From: Pseudomonas sp. RIT-PI-r
GTDB taxonomy: Bacteria; Pseudomonadota; Gammaproteobacteria; Pseudomonadales; Pseudomonadaceae
DNA: 64,000 nucleotides
Direction: 5' to 3'
Assembly: GCF_001297015.1 (NCBI RefSeq)
Contig: NZ_LIGE01000023.1
Coordinates: 372,001-436,000 of the forward strand
Position 1 is the stretch's first letter; every line of letters starts with the position of its first letter. The translations under genes and the position numbers were made by a program. The notes beneath the pieces were generated by a model. It saw only the letters and a list, made by a program, of their open reading frames with translations, was not told where the DNA came from and ran no database searches. This document shows positions 17,909-25,618 of this stretch, one piece after another.

Positions 17909-19423
17909 TTATTGGTTTTGGCAGGGTTGTGGATAACGTGCTTTGCGTTCCAGATCATCGAGGTCGATGTGGTTGCGCATGTATTGCTGACTGGCGTCCA
18001 CCAGCGGCTGGTGATCCCAGCTCTTCAGCTTGCCGATGGTTAACGCGTCGGCAACAAATCGGCGGCGGCGCTGGCTGGCCAGCACTTCCCGGTGGATCGC
18101 CGGAATGTCCCACTTGGCCCGCGCTTCGGCGAGAAAATCGTCGAACAGCTGGCGATGTTGTGGCGATTGGCTGAGTTCTTCCAGTTCGCGCGGGTCGTTG
18201 CTTACATCGAAGAGTAGGCAAGGGTCGCTTTCACTGTAGATAAATTTGTAGGCGCCGCGACGGATCATCATCAACGGGCTGATTGTGCCTTCGGCCATGT
18301 ATTCGCCAAACACTTCGTCATGACCGCCCTGCCCTTGCAAGTGCGAGACCAAGGAGCGGCCATCCAGCGGCAGACCCGGTTCAAGCGTGCCGCCCGCCAG
18401 TTCAACGAAGGTCGGCAGCAGGTCTGCAGTCGACACGGCAGCGCTGACCCGGCCTGCCTCGAACTGGCCCGGCGCACTGATCAACAGCGGCACGCGGGCG
18501 GCCATTTCGTACCAGTGCATTTTGTACCAGAGGCCTTTCTCGCCAAGCATGTCGCCGTGGTCCCCGGAGAACACAATGATGGTGTCCTCGATCAGCCCGG
18601 TTTCTTCGAGGGTTTGCAGAAGTTTGCCGACATTGGCGTCGATATAGCTGCACGCCCCGAAGTACGCCCGACGCGCATCGCGAATCTTATCCACAGGCAG
18701 CGGCTTATCCCACAGGTCATAAACCTTGAGCAGACGTTGTGAGTGCGGATCGAGTTCGTGTTGATCCGGGGTTGGAGGCAACGGGATATCGGCATCGTCG
18801 TACAAATCCCAGAATGCTTTGGGAATGGTGTACGGGTCGTGCGGGTGAGTCATCGACACGGTCAGGCAGAACGGCTGATCGCCATCCTCGCGGATGTGAT
18901 CGAACAAGTATTGCTGGGCCTTGAACACCACTTCTTCATCGAAATCGAGTTGGTTGGTGCGCACGCATGGCCCGGCCTGCAATACCGACGACATGTTGTG
19001 ATACCAGCTCGGCCTTACGTCCGGTTCATCCCAGTTCACTGCCCAGCCGTAATCGGCCGGATAGATGTCGCTGGTCAGGCGTTCTTCGTAGCCGTGCAAC
19101 TGATCGGGGCCGCAGAAATGCATCTTGCCCGACAGTGCGGTGCGGTAGCCGAGACGGCGCAGGTAATGGGCGTAGGTCGGCACATCGGCAGGGAAATCGG
19201 CAGCGTTGTCATAGGCGCCGATCTTGCTCGGCAACTGGCCGCTGACGAGAGTAAACCGCGACGGCGCGCACAAAGGGCTGTTGCAATAAGCGGCATCGAA
19301 CACCACGCCTTGGGCGGCGAGGCGGGAAAGATTCGGTAGTTTGATCGGCGAAGGGCCGTAGAACGGCAACATTGGCGCGGCCATCTGATCGGCCATGATG
19401 AAAAGAATATTCTTGCGCTTCAT
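17909..19423 (-). CDS. betC: Choline-sulfatase
   Basis: Hydrolyses choline-O-sulfate to choline and sulfate, giving an osmoprotectant precursor and a sulfur source. The 504-residue type I sulfatase has the formylglycine motif C-x-P-S-R at Cys52-Ala-Pro-Ser-Arg56, the metal-binding ADQ near residue 12, and GDHGDMLGEKGLWYKM near 290. The C-terminal region matches choline sulfatases. I chose ATG 19423 (MKRKNILFIMADQ), the usual family start; an in-frame ATG at 19441 exists, and neither has a clear ribosome-binding site. It is divergent from the LysR gene that probably controls it. Confidence 0.92.
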   Translation of the reverse strand: MKRKNILFIMADQMAAPMLPFYGPSPIKLPNLSRLAAQGVVFDAAYCNSPLCAPSRFTLVSGQLPSKIGAYDNAADFPADVPTYAHYLRRLGYRTALSGKMHFCGPDQLHGYEERLTSDIYPADYGWAVNWDEPDVRPSWYHNMSSVLQAGPCVRTNQLDFDEEVVFKAQQYLFDHIREDGDQPFCLTVSMTHPHDPYTIPKAFWDLYDDADIPLPPTPDQHELDPHSQRLLKVYDLWDKPLPVDKIRDARRAYFGACSYIDANVGKLLQTLEETGLIEDTIIVFSGDHGDMLGEKGLWYKMHWYEMAARVPLLISAPGQFEAGRVSAAVSTADLLPTFVELAGGTLEPGLPLDGRSLVSHLQGQGGHDEVFGEYMAEGTISPLMMIRRGAYKFIYSESDPCLLFDVSNDPRELEELSQSPQHRQLFDDFLAEARAKWDIPAIHREVLASQRRRRFVADALTIGKLKSWDHQPLVDASQQYMRNHIDLDDLERKARYPQPCQNQ

Positions 19424-19472
19424 GTGATCGCGGCATTCCATAGTGAATATTTATGCGACATTGCTGCGATCG

Positions 19473-19489
19473 AGCATGGAGTCCATGCT
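19473..19489. promoter_or_regulatory. 17-bp perfect palindrome, candidate operator in the betC-LysR intergenic region
   Basis: AGCATGGA-G-TCCATGCT reads identically on both strands and lies in the 114-bp divergent spacer between betC and the LysR-type regulator gene. LysR proteins usually bind imperfect T-N11-A palindromes, so this is a candidate site for the neighbouring regulator or another repressor. No expression evidence is available. Confidence 0.45.
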
Positions 19490-19537
19490 GTATCGGGTAA
19501 AGCCCGCGCCGGGCAATGACTAGGATAAGCACCGCTT

Positions 19538-20488
19538 ATGTATGAAGCCTTGGGTGATCTGTCCCTCGACCTGTTACGTGCTTTCGAGGCGGCGGCGCGA
19601 CATCGCAGTTTTACCGCCGCGTCGGTTGAACTCGGCACCACCCAGCCGGCTATCAGTCAACAGATCAAACGTTTGGAAGAACAACTGGGCACGCGCTTGT
19701 TTGATCGCATCTATCGCGGCATAGAACTGACCGAAGTCGGCGCGATCCTGTTCGAGCAGGTAGCCCTCGGTTTGCAGAATATCGACGCAGGATTGAGCGC
19801 GATCAGCGCTCAACAGCAACACGAGGTGCTGCAAGTCGCCACCGACTTTGCCTTCGCCGCGTATTGGCTGATGCCGCGCTTGCATCGCTTCCATGAGGCC
19901 AACCCCCACGTCGATGTCAGCCTTGTCACCAGTGAGCGAAATCACAATATGCTGCGCACGGATATCGACGTGGCGATCCTGTTTGGCGATGGACGTTTTA
20001 AACAGGGTGAAAGCCATTGGCTGTTCAGCGAAGAAGTGTTCCCGGTGTGCAGCCCGCAATTGCTCAAGGAGCGTCCGGCGCCCCTGCCCGCTCACGCGCT
20101 GCTGGATTTGCCGCTGTTGCATTTGCGCGGAGAAAACAGCAGCAACTGGTTCGACTGGAGCGGTCTGTTCCGCGAATTGGGCATCACCACGCCGCCAGCG
20201 CCGGGGCAATTGCGCTTCGACAATTACACGCTGTTGATTCAAGCGGCGATTGGCGGCCAAGGCGTGGCGATCGGTTGGCGGCACCTTGTGGATAACTTGC
20301 TGAGTCAGGGTTTGCTGTGTCGACCCATAGCCGAAACGACCCTGTCGCGCCTCGGTTATTACGTAGTGCTGCCGCAACGCAAACGCCGCGGTGCGTTGAT
20401 TCAGCAGTTTGTCGATTGGTTGATGGCGGAACAGGCGAGCAGCGCGGAGTCCTTGAGTGGGCTGGCGCTGCCTTCGATTGCGGTTTGA
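19538..20488 (+). CDS. LysR-family regulator of choline-sulfate use
   Basis: The 316-residue protein has an N-terminal winged helix-turn-helix (about residues 10-68; FEAAARHRSFTAASVELGTTQPAISQQIKRLEEQLG) and a periplasmic-binding-like effector domain from about 95 onward. It sits divergently next to betC, exactly as PA0032 does in PAO1, which supports a role as activator or repressor of the betC-choX operon with choline sulfate or choline as effector. The effector is inferred. The start at 19538 gives the complete domain, with TAGGATAAG upstream as a weak ribosome-binding site. Confidence 0.88.
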   Translation: MYEALGDLSLDLLRAFEAAARHRSFTAASVELGTTQPAISQQIKRLEEQLGTRLFDRIYRGIELTEVGAILFEQVALGLQNIDAGLSAISAQQQHEVLQVATDFAFAAYWLMPRLHRFHEANPHVDVSLVTSERNHNMLRTDIDVAILFGDGRFKQGESHWLFSEEVFPVCSPQLLKERPAPLPAHALLDLPLLHLRGENSSNWFDWSGLFRELGITTPPAPGQLRFDNYTLLIQAAIGGQGVAIGWRHLVDNLLSQGLLCRPIAETTLSRLGYYVVLPQRKRRGALIQQFVDWLMAEQASSAESLSGLALPSIAV

Positions 20489-20493
20489 GGATC

Positions 20494-20562
20494 AAAAGAT
20501 CGCAGCCTGCGGCAGCTCCTACACCGATCTCATGTAGGAGCCGCCGCAGGCTGCGATCTTTT
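20494..20562. repeat. REPIN, family C copy 1
   Basis: AAAAGATCGCAGCCTGCGGC and its inverted copy GCCGCAGGCTGCGATCTTTT surround a short loop. A-runs and T-runs at the ends mean the hairpin could terminate transcription in both directions. It lies between the convergent LysR and oxidoreductase genes and touches the stop codon of the latter. Other family C copies are at 57834 and 61699. Confidence 0.9.
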
Positions 20563-21226
20563 ACGAATCTGAAGCCGCGACAAAATTCACATGCTGGCCC
20601 ACATGCAGATTCAACCGCAGCTCATCGGCAATCCCCACCGCCACGCGATTCAATCGCTCCAGCGGTTCGGCCAGCCCCGGCTCCAGGTTGCCGCCGACCT
20701 GGCTGAAATGCTCAATTGTCAGCCCGGCCACGCCATGCGGCGCATTGACCAACGTCCACTGCAGCGGACTGCTTTGCAGTGCTTCGCGGATTTCCTCAGC
20801 GGCGTGACGTTGCAAGCGGTCATCCAGATCCGGCTCGTCGAGCACGGCAAAATCGCCCACCAGAAACAACCGCGACACATTGGCCAATTGCAGACCATCG
20901 ACCAGCGCATCGACCGCCAGCACCTGTTCAACCGGGCCGAGCACGATGGAACGTTCGACGTGATCGCTGCTGAACGGCAACCCCGGCGCGTCCAGCAGGC
21001 AAATCACCGCCGAGCTTCCCGCTACGCTTTGATTGACCCGCTCGACATCGAACAGATCACCACTTTTAGTGCGCAGACCCGGACGCGGCGCGAGTGCGGT
21101 CAAATCGTCGAGAATGGCGATGACTTCATGCTGGCGGCGCAGCAACTCAGCCATCAACGCACCGCCCAGGCTACTCATGGCACCATAGAGCACCACTTTT
21201 ACCGCCGGGGTTTCGGCATTTTTCAT
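20561..21226 (-). CDS. NAD(P)-binding (SDR-like) protein of unknown substrate
   Basis: The 221-residue Rossmann-fold protein has the N-terminal sequence VKVVLYGAMSSLGGALMAELLRRQHEVIAILDD (about residues 10-42), with a degenerate glycine motif GAMSSLG where G-x-x-G-x-x-G is usual. The middle includes VSRLFLVGDFAVLDEPDLDDRL and the C-terminus a WTLVNAPHG segment, a pattern seen in atypical NAD(P)H-binding SDR proteins. The substrate and pathway are unknown. It is divergent from the small dioxygenase-family gene. Its stop codon lies within the C-type repeat. Confidence 0.6.
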   Translation of the reverse strand: MKNAETPAVKVVLYGAMSSLGGALMAELLRRQHEVIAILDDLTALAPRPGLRTKSGDLFDVERVNQSVAGSSAVICLLDAPGLPFSSDHVERSIVLGPVEQVLAVDALVDGLQLANVSRLFLVGDFAVLDEPDLDDRLQRHAAEEIREALQSSPLQWTLVNAPHGVAGLTIEHFSQVGGNLEPGLAEPLERLNRVAVGIADELRLNLHVGQHVNFVAASDS

Positions 21227-21309
21227 GACTGATCTCTTTTGTTATCCCTTGTATGGCGTGTGACATACGGGCAACGCCGAGGGTTCGAACCGATTTCCGA
21301 GGGTTTCAG

Positions 21310-21636
21310 ATGCAAGCGATCAAGGGCTACCACGCCCACGTCTATTTCGACGCCAACTCCATCGATCAGGCGCGCGCGTTGTGTGAACAAGCCGCGCAGT
21401 TGTTCCCCTTGAAAATGGGCCGCGTCCACGAACGCCCGGTCGGCCCGCACCCGGACTGGAGCTGCCAATTGGCCTTCGGCCCTGAGCTGATCGGCGATGT
21501 GCTGCCGTGGCTGGCGCTCAATCGTCAAGGCCTGGTGGTGTTTCTGCACCCGGACACCGGTGACGATTTGCTCGACCACACCGAACATGCGATCTGGATG
21601 GGCGCGATGCGGCCGCTGAACTTGTCTGTTTTTTGA
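21310..21636 (+). CDS. DOPA 4,5-dioxygenase family protein
   Basis: The 108-residue protein belongs to the small DOPA 4,5-dioxygenase-like family (ferredoxin-like fold). The signature positions are YHAHVYFDA near residue 8, GRVHERPVGPHPDWSCQLAF near 40, and GLVVFLHPDTGDDLLDHTEHAIWMG near 75, whose histidines are the candidate metal ligands. Most bacterial members have no proven physiological substrate. ATG 21310 matches the family start; the longer frame from 21253 adds unrelated residues. Its stop codon abuts the stop codon of the convergent GFA-family gene with no gap. Confidence 0.8.
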   Translation: MQAIKGYHAHVYFDANSIDQARALCEQAAQLFPLKMGRVHERPVGPHPDWSCQLAFGPELIGDVLPWLALNRQGLVVFLHPDTGDDLLDHTEHAIWMGAMRPLNLSVF

Positions 21637-22038
21637 TCAGAGCGTTTCTTCGGCTTCGCCCGGCAGATGCTCGTCCAGGTGCAGCCATGGCAACTGGCTG
21701 TCCGTCCAGATATGCCGTTCGGCGGTTGCCAGCTCAGGGTGATCAAGGGTGGCGATGGTCACGTCGATACTTTCGGGGCTGAGCAACGTGATCAGTGCCA
21801 GTTGCGCGCCGCAGTTCGGACAGAAGAACCGCGCGCAACTCTGCGACGAGTCATAACGCGACGGCGTCCCGGCCAACCATTGAAAGTTCGCTGCGGGAAC
21901 GGTGATCCACGTCGTGACAATCCCGCCGCTGACCTTGCGGCAAATCGAGCAATGGCAGTGGGCGATGTCGTGCAACGGCCCGTTGAACTGATAACGAATG
22001 TGTCCGCAATGGCAGCCACCGCTGTGCAATTGGCTCAT
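21637..22038 (-). CDS. GFA (glutathione-dependent formaldehyde-activating) family protein
   Basis: The 133-residue zinc-binding protein has the GFA cysteine pattern: GGCHCGHIRY (near residues 8-17), HCHCSICRKVSGG (near 29-41) and FFCPNCGAQL (near 79-88). Most members lack proven formaldehyde-activating activity and are carbon-sulfur lyase-like domains of unknown function. GGGAGG lies 8 nt upstream of ATG 22038, which decides the start against an in-frame ATG at 22065. Confidence 0.85.
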   Translation of the reverse strand: MSQLHSGGCHCGHIRYQFNGPLHDIAHCHCSICRKVSGGIVTTWITVPAANFQWLAGTPSRYDSSQSCARFFCPNCGAQLALITLLSPESIDVTIATLDHPELATAERHIWTDSQLPWLHLDEHLPGEAEETL

Positions 22039-22218
22039 GTTCAAAGTCCTCCCGCCCGTAATCATTGACTCTAGTTCGCATCCGACGGCCGGTTGACCGT
22101 TCATTCAAAGCTTTCTCCAGCGAAAGGTAGCTGAAAGCTTCCGCGATTAGGATCGCCTCACTTCCGGCAACAGACCGGTTGGCCAATGCGTGTGATGCCT
22201 CGCACGAATGGCCCAATT

Positions 22219-22229
22219 AACAACAACAA
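22219..22229 (+). promoter_or_regulatory. A-rich Crc/Hfq-like motif AACAACAACAA in the citM leader
   Basis: Matches the AANAANAA pattern by which Hfq with Crc represses catabolic mRNAs in Pseudomonas, 132 nt upstream of the citrate transporter start. A 26-codon reading frame (22229-22309, MVILMSSVARLLALTPPVRL...) begins at the ATG that overlaps the motif end, without a Shine-Dalgarno sequence of its own. The rest of the 322-bp gap 22039-22360 must hold the promoters of both flanking genes; I see no other clear element there. Confidence 0.45.
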
Positions 22230-22360
22230 TGGTGATTCTGATGTCCTCTGTAGCCCGCCTCCTCGCTCTGACTCCGCCCGTACGCCTTGTGCTTCCCGTT
22301 CTGCGCTGATCCCGCCCGATCCGCTCACTCAACTAGCCGCGCTACGCCTGGAGTATTCCC

Positions 22361-23668
22361 ATGCTGACTTTCCTTGGCTTCGCCATGGTCATCACGTTCA
22401 TGTTCCTGATCATGACCAAGCGCCTGTCCGCGCTGATCGCGCTGATCATCATCCCGATCGTCTTCGCCCTGTTCGGTGGTTTCGCCCCGAAGATCGGCCC
22501 GATGATGCTCGAAGGCATCACCAAACTGGCGCCGACCGGCGTGATGCTGATGTTTGCCATTCTCTACTTCGCGTTGATGATCGACTCCGGCCTGTTCGAC
22601 CCGGCCGTGCGCAAGATCCTCAAACTGGTCAAGGGCGACCCGCTGAAGGTGTCGGTCGGCACCGCCGTCCTGGCGCTCGTGGTTTCCCTCGACGGTGACG
22701 GCGCGACCACCTACATGATCTGCGTAGCGGCGATGCTGCCGTTGTACAGCCGCATCGGCATGAGCCCGCGGATCATGGCCGGCCTGATCATTCTCGCCGG
22801 CGGCGTGATGAACATGACCCCGTGGGGCGGCCCGACCGCCCGTGCCGCGAGTGCGCTGCATGTCGACCCGTCGGACATTTTCGTACCGATGATTCCGGCC
22901 ATGGCTGCCGGTGTCGTGGCGATTCTGCTGATTGCCTACTTCTACGGCAAACGTGAGCGTGCGCGCCTCGGTGAGCTGCATCTGGTTGGCGATGATATCG
23001 ATCACAGCGAAATCAGCGTCTCGCAATTCCCGGATGCCCGCCGTCCGAAGTTGATCTGGTTCAACGGCGCCCTGACCTTCGGCCTGATGTGCACCCTGAT
23101 CGCCGGCCTGCTGCCGTTGCCGGTGCTGTTCATGGTCGCGTTCAGTATCGCCATGATCGTCAACTACCCTTGCCTGCAGATGCAGAAGGATCGCGTCGCG
23201 GCTCACGCCGGCAGCGTGCTGGCAGTGGTCGGGCTGATCTTTGCGGCGGGTATTTTCACCGGTATCCTGTCGGGCACCGGCATGGTCGATGCGATGTCGA
23301 AAAGCCTGTTGGCGGTGATTCCGGATTTCCTCGGCCCGTACCTGGCCGTGATCACGGCGCTGGTGAGCATGCCGTTCACCTTCTTCATGTCCAACGACGC
23401 GTTCTACTATGGCGTGTTGCCGGTGTTGGCCGAAGCCGCCAGCCACTATGGGATCACCGCAGTGGAAATGGCCCGTGCCTCGATCGTCGGTCAGCCCGTC
23501 CACTTGCTGAGCCCGTTGGTGCCATCTACCTACTTGTTGGTGGCCCTGGCCGGCATTGATTTCGGTGACCACCAGCGTTTCACCCTGAAATGGGCGATCC
23601 TGGTGTGCATCTGCATTCTGATTGCTGCACTGCTGTTGGGGACTTTCCCGGTGTTCAGCACTCTATAA
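22361..23668 (+). CDS. CitMHS family citrate:H+ (metal-citrate) symporter
   Basis: The 435-residue inner-membrane transporter is of the CitMHS type, with about 11-12 hydrophobic segments. It imports citrate, in known members complexed with Mg2+ or Ca2+. Characteristic stretches are the hydrophobic N-terminus MLTFLGFAMVITFMFLIMTK, LDGDGATTYMICVAAMLPLY (near 110-130), the TPWGGPTARAA loop (near 150) and MPFTFFMSNDAFYYGVLPV (near 340). The start has GGAG 9 nt upstream. A terminator follows, so it is a single-gene unit. Length is normal for the family. Confidence 0.9.
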   Translation: MLTFLGFAMVITFMFLIMTKRLSALIALIIIPIVFALFGGFAPKIGPMMLEGITKLAPTGVMLMFAILYFALMIDSGLFDPAVRKILKLVKGDPLKVSVGTAVLALVVSLDGDGATTYMICVAAMLPLYSRIGMSPRIMAGLIILAGGVMNMTPWGGPTARAASALHVDPSDIFVPMIPAMAAGVVAILLIAYFYGKRERARLGELHLVGDDIDHSEISVSQFPDARRPKLIWFNGALTFGLMCTLIAGLLPLPVLFMVAFSIAMIVNYPCLQMQKDRVAAHAGSVLAVVGLIFAAGIFTGILSGTGMVDAMSKSLLAVIPDFLGPYLAVITALVSMPFTFFMSNDAFYYGVLPVLAEAASHYGITAVEMARASIVGQPVHLLSPLVPSTYLLVALAGIDFGDHQRFTLKWAILVCICILIAALLLGTFPVFSTL

Positions 23669-23688
23669 GCCCAAGACTCACCGTTTCG

Positions 23689-23724
23689 GGTCCTGGCTTC
23701 GCGGTTTGAAGCCCGGACCTTTTT
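23689..23724 (+). terminator. Rho-independent terminator downstream of the citrate transporter
   Basis: Stem GGTCC-t-GGCTTC with GAAGCC-c-GGACC around a 7-nt loop, followed by TTTTTC. It separates the transporter from terC. Confidence 0.85.
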
Positions 23725-23753
23725 CGGTTTAACAATCGCTCAAAGGAATACAC

Positions 23754-24521
23754 ATGGAATGGCTGACCAACCCCGAAATCTGGGTTGCCTTCTTCACCCT
23801 GACCGCCCTGGAAATCGTCCTCGGCATCGATAACATCATCATGATTTCGATCCTGGTCAGCCGCATGCCTAAACACATGCAGCAGCGCACCCGGATCTTC
23901 GGTCTTGGCCTGGCCATGATCACCCGCATCCTGTTGCTGCTGTCGATCACCTGGGTCATGCGCCTCACCGCCGACCTGTTCGAAGTGTTCGGCCAAGGCA
24001 TTTCCGGCCGCGACCTGATCCTGTTCTTCGGTGGTCTGTTCCTGCTGTGGAAGAGCTCACAAGAGATGTACCACGCGCTGGAAGGCGAAGACGAAAGCGA
24101 CGACACGCCTGGCGGCAAGGGCGGCAACTTCCTCTACACCATCATTCAGATCGCGATCATCGACATCGTCTTCTCGCTGGATTCGGTGATCACCGCTGTC
24201 GGCATGGTTTCCCACGTGCCGGTGATGGTCGCGGCGATTGTCGTGGCCGTGCTGGTGATGATGCTGGCCTCGGGCAAGATCAGCGAGTTCATCGATAAGC
24301 ACCCGTCGCTGAAGATGCTCGCGCTGTCGTTCCTGCTGGTGGTCGGTACCGTGCTGATTGCCGAGTCGTTCGACGTGCATGTGCCGAAAGGCTACGTCTA
24401 CTTCGCCATGGCGTTCTCGCTGGCGGTTGAGGCGATCAACATCAAACTGCGCGGCGCAATGGCCAAGAAGAAACAGCAGCAAGACCCGGTGAAACTGCGC
24501 AAGGATATCCCGGGCCAATAA
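23754..24521 (+). CDS. TerC family integral membrane protein
   Basis: The 255-residue inner-membrane protein begins MEWLTNPEIWVAFFTLTALE and carries the family motif EIVLGIDNIIMISIL (near 20-34) and its second copy IAIIDIVFSLDSVITAVG (near 133-150). The acidic residues of the two copies are thought to bind metal. Members include tellurite-resistance TerC and the YceF/YkoY/Alx proteins linked to manganese export and metalation of secreted enzymes. An acidic loop EGEDESDDTPGGKGG lies between the halves. It is preceded by a short AAAGGA ribosome-binding site and followed by a family A REPIN. The exact role is not known. Confidence 0.88.
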   Translation: MEWLTNPEIWVAFFTLTALEIVLGIDNIIMISILVSRMPKHMQQRTRIFGLGLAMITRILLLLSITWVMRLTADLFEVFGQGISGRDLILFFGGLFLLWKSSQEMYHALEGEDESDDTPGGKGGNFLYTIIQIAIIDIVFSLDSVITAVGMVSHVPVMVAAIVVAVLVMMLASGKISEFIDKHPSLKMLALSFLLVVGTVLIAESFDVHVPKGYVYFAMAFSLAVEAINIKLRGAMAKKKQQQDPVKLRKDIPGQ

Positions 24522-24551
24522 TCCGGTAGGCCTGAATTACGCAACATCCCT

Positions 24552-24641
24552 TGTAGGAGTGAGCCTGCTCGCGATAGCGGTCTGTCAGTCAACATCAATG
24601 TTGAAGCTGACGGCCCTATCGCGAGCAGGCTCACTCCTACA
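24552..24641. repeat. REPIN, family A copy 2
   Basis: Same arms as copy 1 (TGTAGGAGTGAGCCTGCTCG and reverse complement). It lies between the convergent terC and DUF6124 genes. Confidence 0.9.
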
Positions 24642-24654
24642 TTTGTTTCTGCGT

Positions 24655-25020
24655 TCAGGCAGGGGGAACGAGGTTGTCGAGCACCCGATTCACCGCCAAC
24701 TCACCCAACATGATCACCTGCGCAATCCCCAGCAACGAACTGCGCTGCGGCCCGTCGATAAACCCCGCCAGATCACTGGCCATGATGCTCGCCGACGCCA
24801 GCGATTCGCAGGCATGCACCAACAGGGTTTCGTTATCCACGGCGGGATCGATGAGGAAGATGTTGCTGGGCCTGCGCGTTGCGGCGGGGTCTTGTTTGAG
24901 GCCGGGGCAGAGATAGAAATCGAGAGCGCGGTTGGCGGCTTCTTTCATGCGCTGTGCTTCGGTGATGGGGTCGTGCGGTGCTGGATCGGTGTCCGGGGGA
25001 TCTGGTGTGATCTTTGTCAT
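24655..25020 (-). CDS. DUF6124-like small protein of unknown function
   Basis: The 121-residue protein resembles a Pseudomonas-specific family annotated DUF6124. It has a proline-rich N-terminus (ITPDPPDTDPAPHDPITEAQ), then an alpha-helical body containing RALDFYL, IFLIDPAVDNETLLVHACESLASASIMASDLA and a final helix VIMLGELAVNRVLDNLV. No signal peptide or catalytic motif is visible. ATG 25020 has AGAGG 9 nt upstream. A 250-bp hairpin-rich element lies directly upstream on its 5' side and may be its mRNA leader. Confidence 0.6.
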   Translation of the reverse strand: MTKITPDPPDTDPAPHDPITEAQRMKEAANRALDFYLCPGLKQDPAATRRPSNIFLIDPAVDNETLLVHACESLASASIMASDLAGFIDGPQRSSLLGIAQVIMLGELAVNRVLDNLVPPA

Positions 25021-25060
25021 TGGCTCTAACCTCTTTGAAGAGTGAGGCTGCAACCAATCC

Positions 25061-25313
25061 GCTACTAAACAAAGTGGAGGCAGCTATGCGCAGGTTAGTA
25101 GACCGATGAGCCACGAAATCGGCGCACCCGAAGGCGCCCTGCGCACAGCCACCATAAAAGTGCAGGAGCGAAAGCCTGACTCATGGAGATTTGTGCGACG
25201 TGGTATCAGCGAGCTACTAAACCCGACCACTGATAAGCAGTGGCCAGCCAACGATAGAACCCCGCCCCAAGGCGCACAAGCCGGCGGATTCTGGCGTAGC
25301 CGTAGGCAACGGC
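25061..25313. ncRNA. Candidate structured RNA or leader with alternative pairings
   Basis: This stretch is full of matched stems: TGCGCAG (25087-25093) with CTGCGCA (25139-25145), CCGAT (25103) with ATCGG (25118), GGCGC (25121) with GCGCC (25134), CCACTG (25227) with CAGTGG (25238), and GCCGT (25299) with ACGGC (25309). GCTACTAAAC occurs twice in direct orientation (25061-25070 and 25213-25222). A TTAGTAG at 25095-25101 can pair with either copy but not both. Hairpins do not fix the strand. Minus-strand transcription would make it the 5' leader of the DUF6124 gene. I cannot match it to a named RNA family. Confidence 0.45.
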
Positions 25314-25407
25314 GCAAGGTTTTGTAGCCTTTCTGACGTAACACCGCGTGTGCTTAAACACCCAGCAAAATCCGCGTTTAACACCCTCCACGACATCACC
25401 ACAAAAC

Positions 25408-25499
25408 CTGTGGGAGCTGGCTTGCCAGCGATAGCGGCGTGTCAGGCAACATCAATGTCGGCAATGCCGCCCTCATCGCTGGCAAGCCAGCTCCCACAG
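25408..25499. repeat. REPIN, family B copy 1 (left flank of the PAAR island)
   Basis: CTGTGGGAGCTGGCTTGCCA and its inverted copy flank a loop containing GTCAGGCAACATCAATGTCG. Copy 2 at 28602-28693 is nearly identical, including the loop, and lies in the same orientation. The two copies bracket the PAAR-effector-immunity genes. The DNA between 25314 and 25408 shows no other feature. Confidence 0.9.
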
Positions 25500-25618
25500 G
25501 GTTTTCAGCCCCCACAGTGGCACATCGCAACCCTTTGAAACGGGATTCAAAGGTTGACGCCCCCCCGCTCCGCTCGTTAGCTTCCCCGCTCGCCTCAAAC
25601 GACAAACAAGGAGTGTTC

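Noticed and set aside
22325..23572. Minus-strand 415-codon frame opposite the citrate transporter
   Set aside because: It is an Arg/His/Asp-rich shadow frame of the transporter gene.
25106..25327. 73-codon plus-strand frame and an 86-codon minus-strand frame over the hairpin element
   Set aside because: Both frames follow the stems of a structured element; neither has a good ribosome-binding site or hydrophobic/domain pattern, so RNA is the better reading.
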